8,636 bases of DNA from Pseudonocardia sp. (GCA_030453005.1 JAKDLE010000078.1:1-8636), one strand, 5' to 3'; counted from the stretch's first letter, positions 1-6,243 are shown. Notes: generated from the sequence alone by a model not told the origin. Numbers and translations: made by a program.

Positions 1-2
1 GC

Positions 3-95
3 GCTCCTCGCTGAACGTGGTGGAACGGATCCCGAATGTGCTACATCCGGCGTTCGAATGCGACGGATGTTGTCGAACAAGGGGGGCGGTGTCAA
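3..95 (-). promoter_or_regulatory. Leftward promoter and RBS for a divergent gene starting beyond the left edge
   Basis: Read on the minus strand, a perfect TTGACA (-35) lies at 95-90. After a 17-nt spacer comes CAACAT (72-67), a fair -10. About 60 nt further on, GAGGAG at 8-3 is a good Shine-Dalgarno, so a start codon would fall within the next few bases outside the window. The -10 overlaps a short dyad (TTGT-CGA-ACAA, 70-80), and GTTCGA (52-57) is mirrored by TCGAAC (73-78). These are possible operator half-sites. No coding sequence of the predicted gene is visible, so its product is unknown. The divergent arrangement would suit a regulator of the neighbouring hydrolase, but that is only inference. 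Confidence 0.42.
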
Positions 96-152
96 CTGTC
101 CGGGTGAACGAAGCGGCACGTCACTACCCGATCGTGACCCAGCCGACCCCGT

Positions 153-158
153 TAGGCT
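153..158 (+). promoter_or_regulatory. Putative -10 box (TAGGCT) of a leaderless hydrolase mRNA
   Basis: TAGGCT fits the actinobacterial TANNNT consensus and is followed by exactly 6 nt before the GTG start at 165. Transcription would therefore begin at or next to the start codon. No Shine-Dalgarno-like purine run precedes the GTG, which agrees with leaderless initiation. No convincing -35 is seen at 17-18 nt spacing. Confidence 0.45.
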
Positions 159-164
159 GCACGC

Positions 165-839
165 GTGGACATCTCACGGAACTACGGCGGGCACACCGAT
201 CCCGGCGGCGCGGCCATCCGGCGCGAGCTCGACGGGCTGAGCATCAGCAAGGTATCGGTCGGCCCGATGGACAACAACGCCTACCTGCTGGTGTGCGCGC
301 AGACCAACGAGGCGCTGTTGATCGACGCCGCCGCGGAGCCTGACCGGCTCGCCGACCTGGTCGGCGCGGCGGACGACCGGCCCGCGCTGCGCCACGTCGT
401 CACCACCCACCAGCACTGGGACCACTGGCAGGCCCTCGGCGCCGTCGCGGGCATGTTCGAGACCCGTCAGATCGCTCACCCGCTCGACGCCGGTGAGCTG
501 CCGATCCCCATGGACGAGCTCGTCGAGGACGGCGCCACGGTCCGGTTCGGCGAGCTGGAGCTCGAGGTCCTGCACCTGCGCGGGCACACCCCCGGCTCGA
601 TCGCCCTGCTCTTCCGCGGCGCCGACCGCCCGCACCTGTTCACCGGCGACTCCCTGTTCCCCGGCGGTCCCGGCAAGACGAACAGCCCCGAGGAGTTCGG
701 CTCGCTGCTCACCGACCTGGAGAAGCGCGTGTTCGACCGGCTGCCCGACGAGACCTGGGTCTACCCCGGCCACGGCGACGACACCACGGTCGGCGCCGAG
801 CGGCCCAGCCTTCCGGAGTGGCGCGACCGCGGCTGGTGA
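165..839 (+). CDS. MBL-fold metallo-hydrolase (glyoxalase II-like)
   Basis: A complete 224-residue metallo-beta-lactamase-fold hydrolase, probably cytoplasmic because no signal peptide or membrane segment is seen. The metal site is intact. The loop T81-HQHWDH carries His82, His84, Asp86 and His87 (HxHxDH). HTPGS supplies His141, FTGDSLFPGG supplies the bridging Asp162, and YPGHGDDTT supplies His203. This order and spacing match the glyoxalase II-like branch of hydroxyacylglutathione hydrolase relatives. Such proteins hydrolyse thioesters or related substrates, and the actual substrate cannot be read from the sequence. The GTG start is favoured because it follows a TANNNT box by 6 nt and because coding-style composition begins here. 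The gene stands alone, converges on the toxin-antitoxin remnant, and its 3' part is duplicated downstream at 1514-1649. Confidence 0.9.
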   Translation: MDISRNYGGHTDPGGAAIRRELDGLSISKVSVGPMDNNAYLLVCAQTNEALLIDAAAEPDRLADLVGAADDRPALRHVVTTHQHWDHWQALGAVAGMFETRQIAHPLDAGELPIPMDELVEDGATVRFGELELEVLHLRGHTPGSIALLFRGADRPHLFTGDSLFPGGPGKTNSPEEFGSLLTDLEKRVFDRLPDETWVYPGHGDDTTVGAERPSLPEWRDRGW

Positions 840-848
840 ACCGGCTCA

Positions 849-867
849 CCGGTGCGTGGAGCACCGG
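849..867 (+). terminator. Hairpin after the hydrolase gene
   Basis: CCGGTGC (849-855) pairs perfectly with GCACCGG (861-867) across a 5-nt loop, starting 9 nt after the hydrolase stop codon. No U-tract follows, only a short pyrimidine patch (CCTTCG). It is therefore a GC-rich hairpin of the kind often found at actinobacterial 3' ends rather than a classic intrinsic terminator. It lies between two convergent genes and could serve either strand. Confidence 0.45.
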
Positions 868-917
868 CGCCGGCCTTCGTTGACGTCGGGCGCAACGGAC
901 GGGCAGCACACGGCGCG

Positions 918-1198
918 CTACCGGGACCGATAGACGTCCGCCCGATGAGCGGCGTGAAGCACCCGCACGATCCCGTTCTCGTCGTCGACTCGTGGATCAA
1001 CCGGTAGGGGCCGCGGCGGGCGGACCAGCGCCCGGCCTGCTTTCCACCCAGCGGTTTCCCGACTCTGTGCGACTGCCGCAGCAACGGCCCGAGCGCGAAC
1101 TCCACGATCGCCGCCGCGGCACGGTCTGGCAACCGGGCCAGAGCGCGCTCGGCGCTGCGGGCCATCCGCAGCTCGAACCGGTCAACCGGTTCGCTCAC
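918..1198 (-). pseudogene. RelE/ParE-family toxin, broken by a one-base frameshift
   Basis: The first 70 codons (GTG start at 1198) read as a RelE-type toxin, through an amphipathic helical part and into RRGPYRLIHE. The frame then goes wrong at about 988-993, where the minus strand reads CACGAGTCGAC. Adding one G (GAG-GTC-GAC) restores VDDENGIVRVLHAAHRADVY followed by RSR and a TAG at 920-918. This is the typical C-terminal beta-sheet and His/Arg/Tyr end of the family. The repaired protein would be 93 residues, a normal length. As written, the frame runs on to 761, antisense into the hydrolase gene, with low-complexity sequence. The start overlaps the antitoxin stop by 4 nt (GTGA), so the two were translationally coupled. 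Either the toxin is inactivated or the base was lost in sequencing. Confidence 0.82.
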
Positions 1199-1467
1199 CG
1201 TCCGGGCAGGTAGCGCCGGGCCAGCTCGTCGGCGCCGACCCAGTCACCGGAGTCGATCTCCGCCGCGGCCACGTCGAGCGCGGCCGCCAGGCCCGGTGTA
1301 CTGAGGACGTCGATCGTCTCCTCGATGGCCGCGAGGTCGTCGACCGAGAGGATGACGACCTCAGGTCGCCCGTTGCGCGTGACGACGACGCGCTGGTGCG
1401 TGCTCGAGATGTCGTCGAGCACTGCTGAGAGCCGTGCCTTGACATCCGCGAGCGGCAGCGTGGTCAT
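1195..1467 (-). CDS. Phd/YefM-family antitoxin
   Basis: A 90-residue protein with the usual Phd/YefM layout. The N-terminal DNA-binding and dimerisation domain runs to about residue 55 (MTTLPLADVKARLSAVLDDI, then RVVVTRNGRPEVVILSVDDL). An acidic, probably flexible C-terminal tail that would wrap the toxin ends in DELARRYLPGR. It would neutralise the RelE/ParE-type toxin encoded immediately downstream, whose start it overlaps by 4 nt, and repress its own promoter. The ATG at 1467 has no Shine-Dalgarno but lies 6 nt after a TAGAAT box, so the message is probably leaderless. The antitoxin looks intact while the toxin frame is broken, the direction in which loss is harmless to the cell. Confidence 0.85.
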   Translation of the reverse strand: MTTLPLADVKARLSAVLDDISSTHQRVVVTRNGRPEVVILSVDDLAAIEETIDVLSTPGLAAALDVAAAEIDSGDWVGADELARRYLPGR

Positions 1468-1486
1468 GACCGAATTCTAGTCATGA
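1462..1486 (-). promoter_or_regulatory. Toxin-antitoxin promoter with palindromic operator candidates
   Basis: On the minus strand TAGAAT (1479-1474) fits the TANNNT -10 consensus and is followed by 6 nt and the antitoxin ATG, the leaderless layout. Overlapping it are the perfect palindrome GGTCATGACC (1462-1471), GAATTC (1472-1477) and a second TCATGA (1481-1486), 17 nt from the TCATGA inside the first palindrome. Phd/YefM antitoxins bind short palindromes overlapping their promoter, so the paired TCATGA sites are reasonable autoregulatory operators. No good -35 is seen. Confidence 0.45.
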
Positions 1487-1513
1487 GCGCTGCTTCCGCC
1501 CGCTCACCGGAGT

Positions 1514-1749
1514 GTTCACCGCTGCGGTGACTCGCCGTTCCCCGGCGGCCCCGGCAAGACGAACAGCCCCGAGGAGTTCGGCTCGCTGCTCACCGACCTG
1601 GAGAAGCGCGTGTTCGACCGGCTGCCCAACGAGACCGGGGTCTACCCCGCGAAGATCGCCGCAACCGGGACATCCCCGCCACCGGTGGCGGGGATGTCCC
1701 GATCCTGATGATCTTCAAGACCGCGGACACCGCGCCCTGCGTCGACTGA
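1514..1749 (+). pseudogene. Duplicated 3' fragment of the MBL hydrolase gene plus an unrelated tail
   Basis: Bases 1537-1649 match 656-768 of the hydrolase gene with only three differences in 113 (T668C, G747A, T756G). The copied part encodes FPGGPGKTNSPEEFGSLLTD and continues to LPNETGVYP. Weaker similarity reaches left to GTTCACCG at 1514, with a 5-nt insertion, and perhaps to CCGCCCGC at 1496. The fragment has no start codon, lacks the HxHxDH metal motif, and ends in a different sequence with a stop at 1706-1708. Another frame, through 1669-1749, has high GC3 and reads DIPATGGGDVPILMIFKTAD then TAPCVD before a TGA. This could be the tail of a second lost gene. The fragment and the parent gene form direct repeats flanking the toxin-antitoxin module. 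Confidence 0.8.
1651..1716. repeat. 66-bp inverted repeat with a perfect 36-bp palindrome
   Basis: The core, 1666-1701, is a perfect palindrome centred between 1683 and 1684 (centre CCACCGGTGG). Eight unmatched bases on each side are followed by matching outer arms GAAGATC (1651-1657) and GATCTTC (1710-1716), giving a symmetric 33+33 structure. It begins where similarity to the hydrolase gene stops (1649-1650) and lies in the divergent gap between the antitoxin and peptidase promoters. It could be a miniature mobile or REP-like element, a recombination scar, or a very stable hairpin in RNA. I do not recognise it as the end of any insertion sequence. Confidence 0.75.
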
Positions 1750-1760
1750 GCCCCGTCGAG

Positions 1761-1766
1761 GACAAT
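1761..1766 (+). promoter_or_regulatory. Putative -10 box (GACAAT) for the S9 peptidase gene
   Basis: GACAAT matches TATAAT at four of six positions and ends 8 nt before the GTG at 1775, suggesting a leaderless or near-leaderless transcript. A GAGG at 1758-1761 is too far from the start (13 nt) to be a normal Shine-Dalgarno. No clear -35 is visible. Confidence 0.3.
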
Positions 1767-1774
1767 GTCGCCTC

Positions 1775-3961
1775 GTGACCGACAGCCCGGATGCCCCCGA
1801 GAATTTCCCCGCGCCCGAGAGCCCGGTCGGCTCCTTCCCCCGCCGACAGGCCCGCACCCGGCGCTTCACGCTCGGCGCCCCGCGCGGCGTCACCGTCTCC
1901 CCCGACGGGCGCCGGGTGGTGTTCCTCCGCAGCCGGGGTGGCACCGACCCCGTGACCTGCCTGTGGACGCTCGACGCGGCCACCGGGCAGGAGCGGCTCG
2001 TGGCCGACCCCGGCGACCTGGGCGGCGGCTCGCCCGACGGCGCGGACCTGCCGCCGGAGGAGCGGGCCCGACGGGAGCGCAGCCGCGAGCAGGCGGGCGG
2101 CATCGTCGCCTACGCCACCGACTCGGACGTCACCACGGCGGCGTTCACCCTCGGCGGGGAGCTCCACGTCACCGACCTCGCCGCAGGCGTCACCGTCGCG
2201 CTCGACTCCCCCGGCGGGGTCGTCGATCCCCGGCCGGACCCGTCGGGCCTGCGCATCGCCTACGTCAGCGGCGGGGCGCTGCACGTCCACGACCGGCACG
2301 CCGCCACCACCACCGTGCTCGCCCGGCCCGACGGCCCCGGCGTCACCCACGGGCTGGCCGACTTCGTCGCCGCCGAGGAGATGGGCCGGATGCGGGGGTT
2401 CTGGTGGTCTCCCGACGGTGACGCCCTGCTGGTCTCCCGGGTCGACACCGCCCCGGTCCGGCGCTGGTACATCGCCGATCCGGAGAACCCGGAGCGCACC
2501 CCGACGGAGATCGCCTACCCCGCCGCGGGCACGCCCAACGCCCTGGTGACGTGCGAGGTCATCGCACTCGACGGCGCCCGCACGACAGTCGGGTGGGGCG
2601 CCGACGAGTACCTCGCCCGCGTGTACTGGGACGGGCACGGCCTGCTCGTCACCACCGCTCCCCGTGACCAGACGGCGCTGCGCACCTGGTTGGTCGACCC
2701 CGGCACCGGCGCGACGCGGCTGCGCCACGAGCAGACCGACCCGGCCTGGGTGGACGTCGTGCCCGGGGTGCCTGCGCACACCGCGGCGGGCGAACTGGTC
2801 ACCGTCGAGGCCCGGGACGGGGCGTACCGGCTGGTCGTCGACGGCGCCCCGGTCACCCCGGGCACGCTGCAGGTCCACGACGTGGTCGACGTCGACGGCG
2901 ACGTGGTGCTGTTCCGGGCGAGCACCGACCCCGTGTCCACGGGGCTGTGGACGTGGGGCCCCGAGGCCGGTGTCACCGCGGTCGCGACGGCACCGGGGAT
3001 GCACCACGGCCGCCTCGTGGGCGGCACGCTCGTCGTCACGAGGGCCGACCTGGACACCGACGGCAGCCGCACCACCGTCCGGTGGCCCGACGGCGACGCC
3101 GAGCTCGTGATCACCTCGCACGCCGAGTCCCCCGGGTTCGTCCCGCGCGTCACGCTGCTCATCCGGGGGGAGCGGGAGCTGCGCACCGCACTGCTGCTGC
3201 CCTCGTGGCACACCCCCGGCACGTCGCTGCCCGTGCTGATGGACCCCTACGGCGGCCCGCACTCCCAGCGGGTCGTGGCCCAGCGCGGCGCGTACCTGAC
3301 CAGCCAGTGGTTCGCCGAGCAGGGCTTCGCGGTCGTCGTCGTCGACGGCCGGGGCACGCCGGGACGCGGCCCGGTGTTCGAACGGGCCGTGCACGGCGAC
3401 CTGGCGGGCCCGGTGCTCGACGACCAGGTGGACGCCCTGCACGCGGTCGCCGCGCAGCACCCCGACCTCGACCTGAGCCGCGTCGGGATCCGCGGCTGGT
3501 CCTTCGGCGGGTACCTCGCGGCGCTGGCCGTGCTGCGCCGCCCCGACGTGTTCCACGCCGCGGTCGCGGGAGCCCCCGTCACCGACTGGTCGCTCTACGA
3601 CACCCACTACACCGAGCGCTACCTCGGGCGGCCCGACACGCACCCGGACGCCTACGCCCGCTCGTCGCTGCTCGACGACGCTCCCGCGCTGATCCGCCCG
3701 CTGCTGCTGATCCACGGGCTGGCCGACGACAACGTGGTGGCCGCGCACACGCTGCGGCTGTCCTCCGCACTGCTCGCCGCGGGCCGCCCGCACACCGTGC
3801 TGCCGCTCTCGGGGGTCACCCACATGACGCCGCAGGAGGTCGTGGCGGAGAACCTGCTGCGGCTGCAGGTGCGGTTCCTCCGCGATGCGCTGCGGCCGGG
3901 TGGAGCGGCAACCGAGGCCGGTCCTCCGTCCACGGTTTCCTCTCGCGCACGGCGCCGGTAG
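1775..3961 (+). CDS. S9-family serine peptidase (dipeptidyl peptidase IV-like)
   Basis: A complete 728-residue prolyl-oligopeptidase-clan enzyme. Residues about 30-470 form the DPP-IV N-terminal beta-propeller, recognisable from repeats such as [15 protein letters not shown] and [17 protein letters not shown]. The rest is the alpha/beta-hydrolase domain. The catalytic triad is visible: Ser576 in GWSFGGY, Asp651 in HGLADDNV and His683 in SGVTHMTP. The pair Glu201-Glu202 (in VAAEEMGR) lies where DPP-IV enzymes hold the substrate's free N-terminus, favouring removal of N-terminal dipeptides (classically X-Pro) over endopeptidase activity. No signal peptide or membrane anchor is present, so it is probably a cytoplasmic enzyme of peptide turnover. 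The GTG start is the first in the frame with coding-like composition. A 76-nt gap separates it from the rubredoxin gene, and whether they share a transcript is unclear. Confidence 0.92.
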   Translation: MTDSPDAPENFPAPESPVGSFPRRQARTRRFTLGAPRGVTVSPDGRRVVFLRSRGGTDPVTCLWTLDAATGQERLVADPGDLGGGSPDGADLPPEERARRERSREQAGGIVAYATDSDVTTAAFTLGGELHVTDLAAGVTVALDSPGGVVDPRPDPSGLRIAYVSGGALHVHDRHAATTTVLARPDGPGVTHGLADFVAAEEMGRMRGFWWSPDGDALLVSRVDTAPVRRWYIADPENPERTPTEIAYPAAGTPNALVTCEVIALDGARTTVGWGADEYLARVYWDGHGLLVTTAPRDQTALRTWLVDPGTGATRLRHEQTDPAWVDVVPGVPAHTAAGELVTVEARDGAYRLVVDGAPVTPGTLQVHDVVDVDGDVVLFRASTDPVSTGLWTWGPEAGVTAVATAPGMHHGRLVGGTLVVTRADLDTDGSRTTVRWPDGDAELVITSHAESPGFVPRVTLLIRGERELRTALLLPSWHTPGTSLPVLMDPYGGPHSQRVVAQRGAYLTSQWFAEQGFAVVVVDGRGTPGRGPVFERAVHGDLAGPVLDDQVDALHAVAAQHPDLDLSRVGIRGWSFGGYLAALAVLRRPDVFHAAVAGAPVTDWSLYDTHYTERYLGRPDTHPDAYARSSLLDDAPALIRPLLLIHGLADDNVVAAHTLRLSSALLAAGRPHTVLPLSGVTHMTPQEVVAENLLRLQVRFLRDALRPGGAATEAGPPSTVSSRARRR

Positions 3962-4037
3962 CGTCGAGCGAAGGGGAATAGGAGGAGCAGGCGAAGAAGA
4001 TCAGGCACCGGACGGCCGTCTCATCGGTATGGAGCGC
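3962..4037 (+). other. Gap between peptidase and rubredoxin genes with an unexplained SD-like motif
   Basis: GGAGGAG at 3981-3987 is a strong Shine-Dalgarno-like sequence, but no ATG, GTG or TTG lies at a usable distance in any plus frame. The rubredoxin start candidates are 41 and 50 nt away. The frame upstream of the rubredoxin is open here but contains no normal start codon. No terminator-like hairpin is seen after the peptidase stop, so read-through into the rubredoxin/R2lox pair is possible. Confidence 0.3.
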
Positions 4038-4244
4038 ATGACCACCAGGACCACGTCGGAGACCACGAGATGGATCTGCGAGCCCTGCGGATTCATCTAC
4101 GATCCCGAGGAAGGTGACCCGGACGGCGGCATCGACCCGGGAACGCCCTTCGAGGACATCCCCGACGCCTGGATGTGCCCCATCTGCGGTGCCACCAAGG
4201 CGGACTTCCGCGAACTGGAGCCGGGCGAGTTCCCGGAGAACTGA
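4038..4244 (+). CDS. Rubredoxin
   Basis: A 68-residue rubredoxin, a small cytoplasmic one-electron carrier with a single iron held by four cysteines. Both knuckles are intact: Cys14 and Cys17 in CEPCG, and Cys47 and Cys50 in CPICG. Between them lie the usual aromatic and acidic residues ([14 protein letters not shown], then PDAW). The N-terminus has about ten Thr/Ser-rich residues before the fold. The start is uncertain. ATG 4038 is given, but ATG 4029 is only three codons upstream and neither has an ideal ribosome-binding site; GGAG at 4031-4034 is only 3 nt from 4038. The gene ends 12 nt before the R2-like oxidase, whose Shine-Dalgarno overlaps this stop codon, so the two are almost certainly co-transcribed. 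Electron delivery to that di-metal oxidase is the obvious role. Confidence 0.93.
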   Translation: MTTRTTSETTRWICEPCGFIYDPEEGDPDGGIDPGTPFEDIPDAWMCPICGATKADFRELEPGEFPEN

Positions 4245-4256
4245 GGACGTCGAGCC

Positions 4257-5018
4257 ATGATCACCGGATACGGCCACTTCGCGCAGCTCGCCGAAACGCT
4301 GCAGTGGGACGAGACGGAGATCGACTTCTCGGCCGACCGGGAGGCCTGGCCACAGCTCACGGACGCCGAGAACGCCCAGATCCTCGGCCTGATCGCGGGC
4401 TTCGTCATCGCCGAGAATGCGGTGTCCACGCAGCTCGGTGCGTGGCAGATGGTCGCGACCGACGACTCGATGAAGAAGGTCTTCCAGGCTCAGATCCGGG
4501 ACGAGGTCCGCCACAACCGATTCTTCGACCTGGTCGCAGCCGAGGTCGCCTGCGTCCCCGGGGACGACCGCGACGCCCGCCGGGACGCCCTGCGCGCCCA
4601 CGCCGGCACCGAGCTCGTCGACCTCTTCGAGGAGCGCCTCCCGGCCACCGCCCAGCGGCTCGCCGATGGCCACGAGGACCTGACCGACGCGGTCGGGCTC
4701 TACCACATGGTGATCGAGGGCGTGGTCCTCGTGGCGGGACAGCACGCCATGCTCGACGCGCTCGAGGGCCTGTCCGTCGGGCTGCCGGGTGTGCGCAAGG
4801 GGATGGAGCTGGTCCTGCGCGACGAGCGCTGGCACATCGGGTTCGGGTCGCGCATCGTCCAGACCGCCGACATCGGCGGGGACCAGGCCGAAGCCATGCT
4901 CGAACAGGGGGAGATGGCCGCGAAGGTGTGGGGGGACCTCATCACGCCCGCGGCGATCGAGACCGCGATGCGGCAGCACCGGCGCCGGCTCAAGGCCGCA
5001 GGAATCAAGTTCTGGTGA
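4257..5018 (+). CDS. R2-like ligand-binding oxidase (R2lox-type di-metal carboxylate protein)
   Basis: A 253-residue ferritin-like four-helix protein of the ribonucleotide-reductase R2 superfamily. The six metal ligands can be placed: Glu53 (in AENAVS), Glu83 and His86 (EVRH), Glu154 (MVIEG), Glu190 and His193 (ERWH). Family knowledge: R2lox proteins assemble a Mn/Fe centre and form a Tyr-Val ether crosslink. The valine lies three residues after the first Glu and the tyrosine five before the fourth ligand. Both exist here as Val56 and Tyr149, which separates this protein from true R2 subunits, and no nrdE is nearby. It is shorter than the roughly 300-residue R2lox proteins I know. The start is supported by GAGGA at 4243-4247, nine nt upstream and overlapping the rubredoxin stop. 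The substrate is unknown; a two-electron oxidation of a long-chain ligand is the usual guess. Confidence 0.82.
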   Translation: MITGYGHFAQLAETLQWDETEIDFSADREAWPQLTDAENAQILGLIAGFVIAENAVSTQLGAWQMVATDDSMKKVFQAQIRDEVRHNRFFDLVAAEVACVPGDDRDARRDALRAHAGTELVDLFEERLPATAQRLADGHEDLTDAVGLYHMVIEGVVLVAGQHAMLDALEGLSVGLPGVRKGMELVLRDERWHIGFGSRIVQTADIGGDQAEAMLEQGEMAAKVWGDLITPAAIETAMRQHRRRLKAAGIKFW

Positions 5019-5070
5019 CCACCGGTTCCTGCGCGACGCCTCGGTCGATCCGCGGCCTACCGACGAGGTG

Positions 5071-5102
5071 GGTCGCGCCCGGAGCCGGGCACGCGCGCGA
5101 CC
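5071..5102 (+). terminator. Strong GC hairpin downstream of the R2lox gene
   Basis: GGTCGCG (5071-5077) pairs with CGCGACC (5096-5102), and inside it CCC/GGG continue the stem around a short GGAGCC loop, with a few unpaired bases on the 3' side. The structure starts 52 nt after the R2lox stop. It is enclosed by a further imperfect repeat (GTGACC-ACC-GGTTC at 5015-5028 against GAACCGGTCAC at 5103-5113). No U-tract follows. It is the likely 3' boundary of the rubredoxin/R2lox transcript. Confidence 0.42.
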
Positions 5103-5113
5103 GAACCGGTCAC

Positions 5114-6168
5114 ACGCACCTGCGCCACTAACCCAACGGGTAGGTCGCGAAATCGGTCTGCTGCTCGTGGCCCGCGCCGCCCGCCGGACCGGGACCAGAC
5201 CGCCGCTCGGCCGGCGCCCCGGCACCGCGGACGGCCCGACGACCGTCCCGGACTTCCCGGAGGCCCACCCGGGATCACGGGCGAGCCGGCCGTCACCAGA
5301 AGGCTGTCCCCGGCCGTGTCGACGCACGGAGCCGGGTCGGTCCCCCGGGCCACGCGGCGGCACCGACACCGGAACGCGCTCCGAGGAACCACACTGATTC
5401 GTCCGCACACGCGGGCCGCGACGGGCGGCGGAGAAATGCCGCGCGGCGGGCGTCGGCGGTACAGCCGAAGCACCGGTCGGCGCAGTATCCACTCAGGACC
5501 GACCGGCGGCCCGTCCGGCGGGCCCCGCGGGAGCACCCCCACGTCACGGCGACAGGGCGGCCCGCGAACGACCGAGGACCGCTGCGGCCGGTGAGCCGCG
5601 CGACCGCGACCGGCGACCATTCGCTGACCCCATCCGCGCTGCTTCGAGAAAAAGCGGAGAATCCTCGACCGCTGCCGCCGACCGGAATGGCTGAAGGGCT
5701 CTTCAACGATGTCAGAACGGCGGGGATCGCCGATATCGCTCGCGGTTCCCCCCACGTTCGCGCCGATCGACCGGTCCGGCGGGCCACCGGTCCCAGAGGC
5801 GCGCCGAGTACGGCACGGCGGGGCGCGCCCATCCGGCCGGCGAGCGTCCATTCGGGTGAGTGCCCCGGTCGCGGCGGCCGTTCGCGCCCGGCGCAGCCAC
5901 CCCGTGACGGGGCGCTGACCAGCACGGGCGCGCCCGACCGAGCCGGAGCCACGACGTCAGGCAGACTCCGGGGCCTCGGACCGGACGTCCTCGGCGCCTA
6001 CCGAACCGTCGCGGCCACCCGACTCCCGAGACCGGACCCGACGTGTCCGCTCGCACCCCCGGCCGCACGCGGGTTCGCCGGATTGTCCTCAATAGACTGT
6101 CCACATTCGCCATTTGAGCGGTCCGCCGCGCGAAGGTCGATCGACTTCTCGTTCGACACACGTCGGGG
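5114..6168. other. About 1 kb without a convincing gene
   Basis: Open frames exist on both strands, as expected at this GC content. Their translations are Arg/Pro/Ala/Gly-rich, lack recognisable motifs, have no Shine-Dalgarno at a start codon, and lack the consistent G/C third-position pattern of the neighbouring genes. No tRNA-like cloverleaf, riboswitch core, CRISPR unit or insertion-sequence end was recognised. There are only small GC hairpins such as GCCCG/CGGGC at 5509-5523. Locally AT-richer patches occur around 5647-5665 and 6081-6117. It may be a decayed gene or a long regulatory region ahead of the PQQ operon. Confidence 0.5.
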
Positions 6169-6197
6169 TTGACGTTCGCACGGGGCGGTGTGAAGGT
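6136..6197 (+). promoter_or_regulatory. Candidate promoter and operator of the PQQ operon
   Basis: TTGACG (6169-6174) matches the -35 consensus at five of six positions. A 17-nt spacer leads to GAAGGT (6192-6197), which keeps only the A and final T of TANNNT, so the -10 is weak. Upstream is a perfect 10-bp palindrome, GTCGATCGAC (6136-6145), a possible operator. An alternative start site is suggested by TAGACT (6094-6099), which lies between TTGTCC (6083-6088) and CTGTCC (6098-6103). The position, just before the first gene of the operon, is the main support. Confidence 0.32.
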
Positions 6198-6243
6198 CAT
6201 CACGTACTCCGCGGCAACACGCGTTTCGGGAGGAATGAAGTCG

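Noticed and set aside
52..78. SOS box (LexA site) from GTTCGA and TCGAAC
   Set aside because: Actinobacterial SOS boxes read TCGAAC-N4-GTTCGA. Here the half-sites are in the opposite order with a 15-nt gap.
985..995. Programmed ribosomal frameshift in the toxin
   Set aside because: The site GAGTCGAC has no slippery heptamer and no clear stimulatory structure, and the family is not known for recoding. A deletion or sequencing error is simpler.
1715..3823. 702-codon open frame on the minus strand
   Set aside because: It is antisense to the S9 peptidase, whose catalytic motifs are unmistakable. The minus translation is Gly/Val/Arg/Asp-rich low-complexity sequence typical of the mirror frame of a GC-rich gene.
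4257..5018. Class I ribonucleotide reductase small subunit (NrdB/NrdF)
   Set aside because: No large-subunit gene is nearby. The protein is short, and Val56/Tyr149 lie where R2lox forms its ether crosslink, so R2lox fits better.
3816..5492. 558-codon open frame on the minus strand
   Set aside because: It runs antisense through the rubredoxin and R2lox genes, both of which have intact metal-binding motifs on the plus strand. The translation shows no domain.
5591..6172. 193-codon plus-strand open frame in the gene desert
   Set aside because: Arg/Pro/Ala-rich with no motif, no Shine-Dalgarno and no GC3 bias like the neighbouring genes. I treat it as chance in GC-rich DNA.
6169..6243. TTG 6169 or ATG 6235 as start of the cupredoxin-like protein
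   Set aside because: TTG 6169 has no Shine-Dalgarno and overlaps the likely -35. ATG 6235 directly abuts the GGGAGGA, leaving no spacer. ATG 6244 has a 9-nt spacer.
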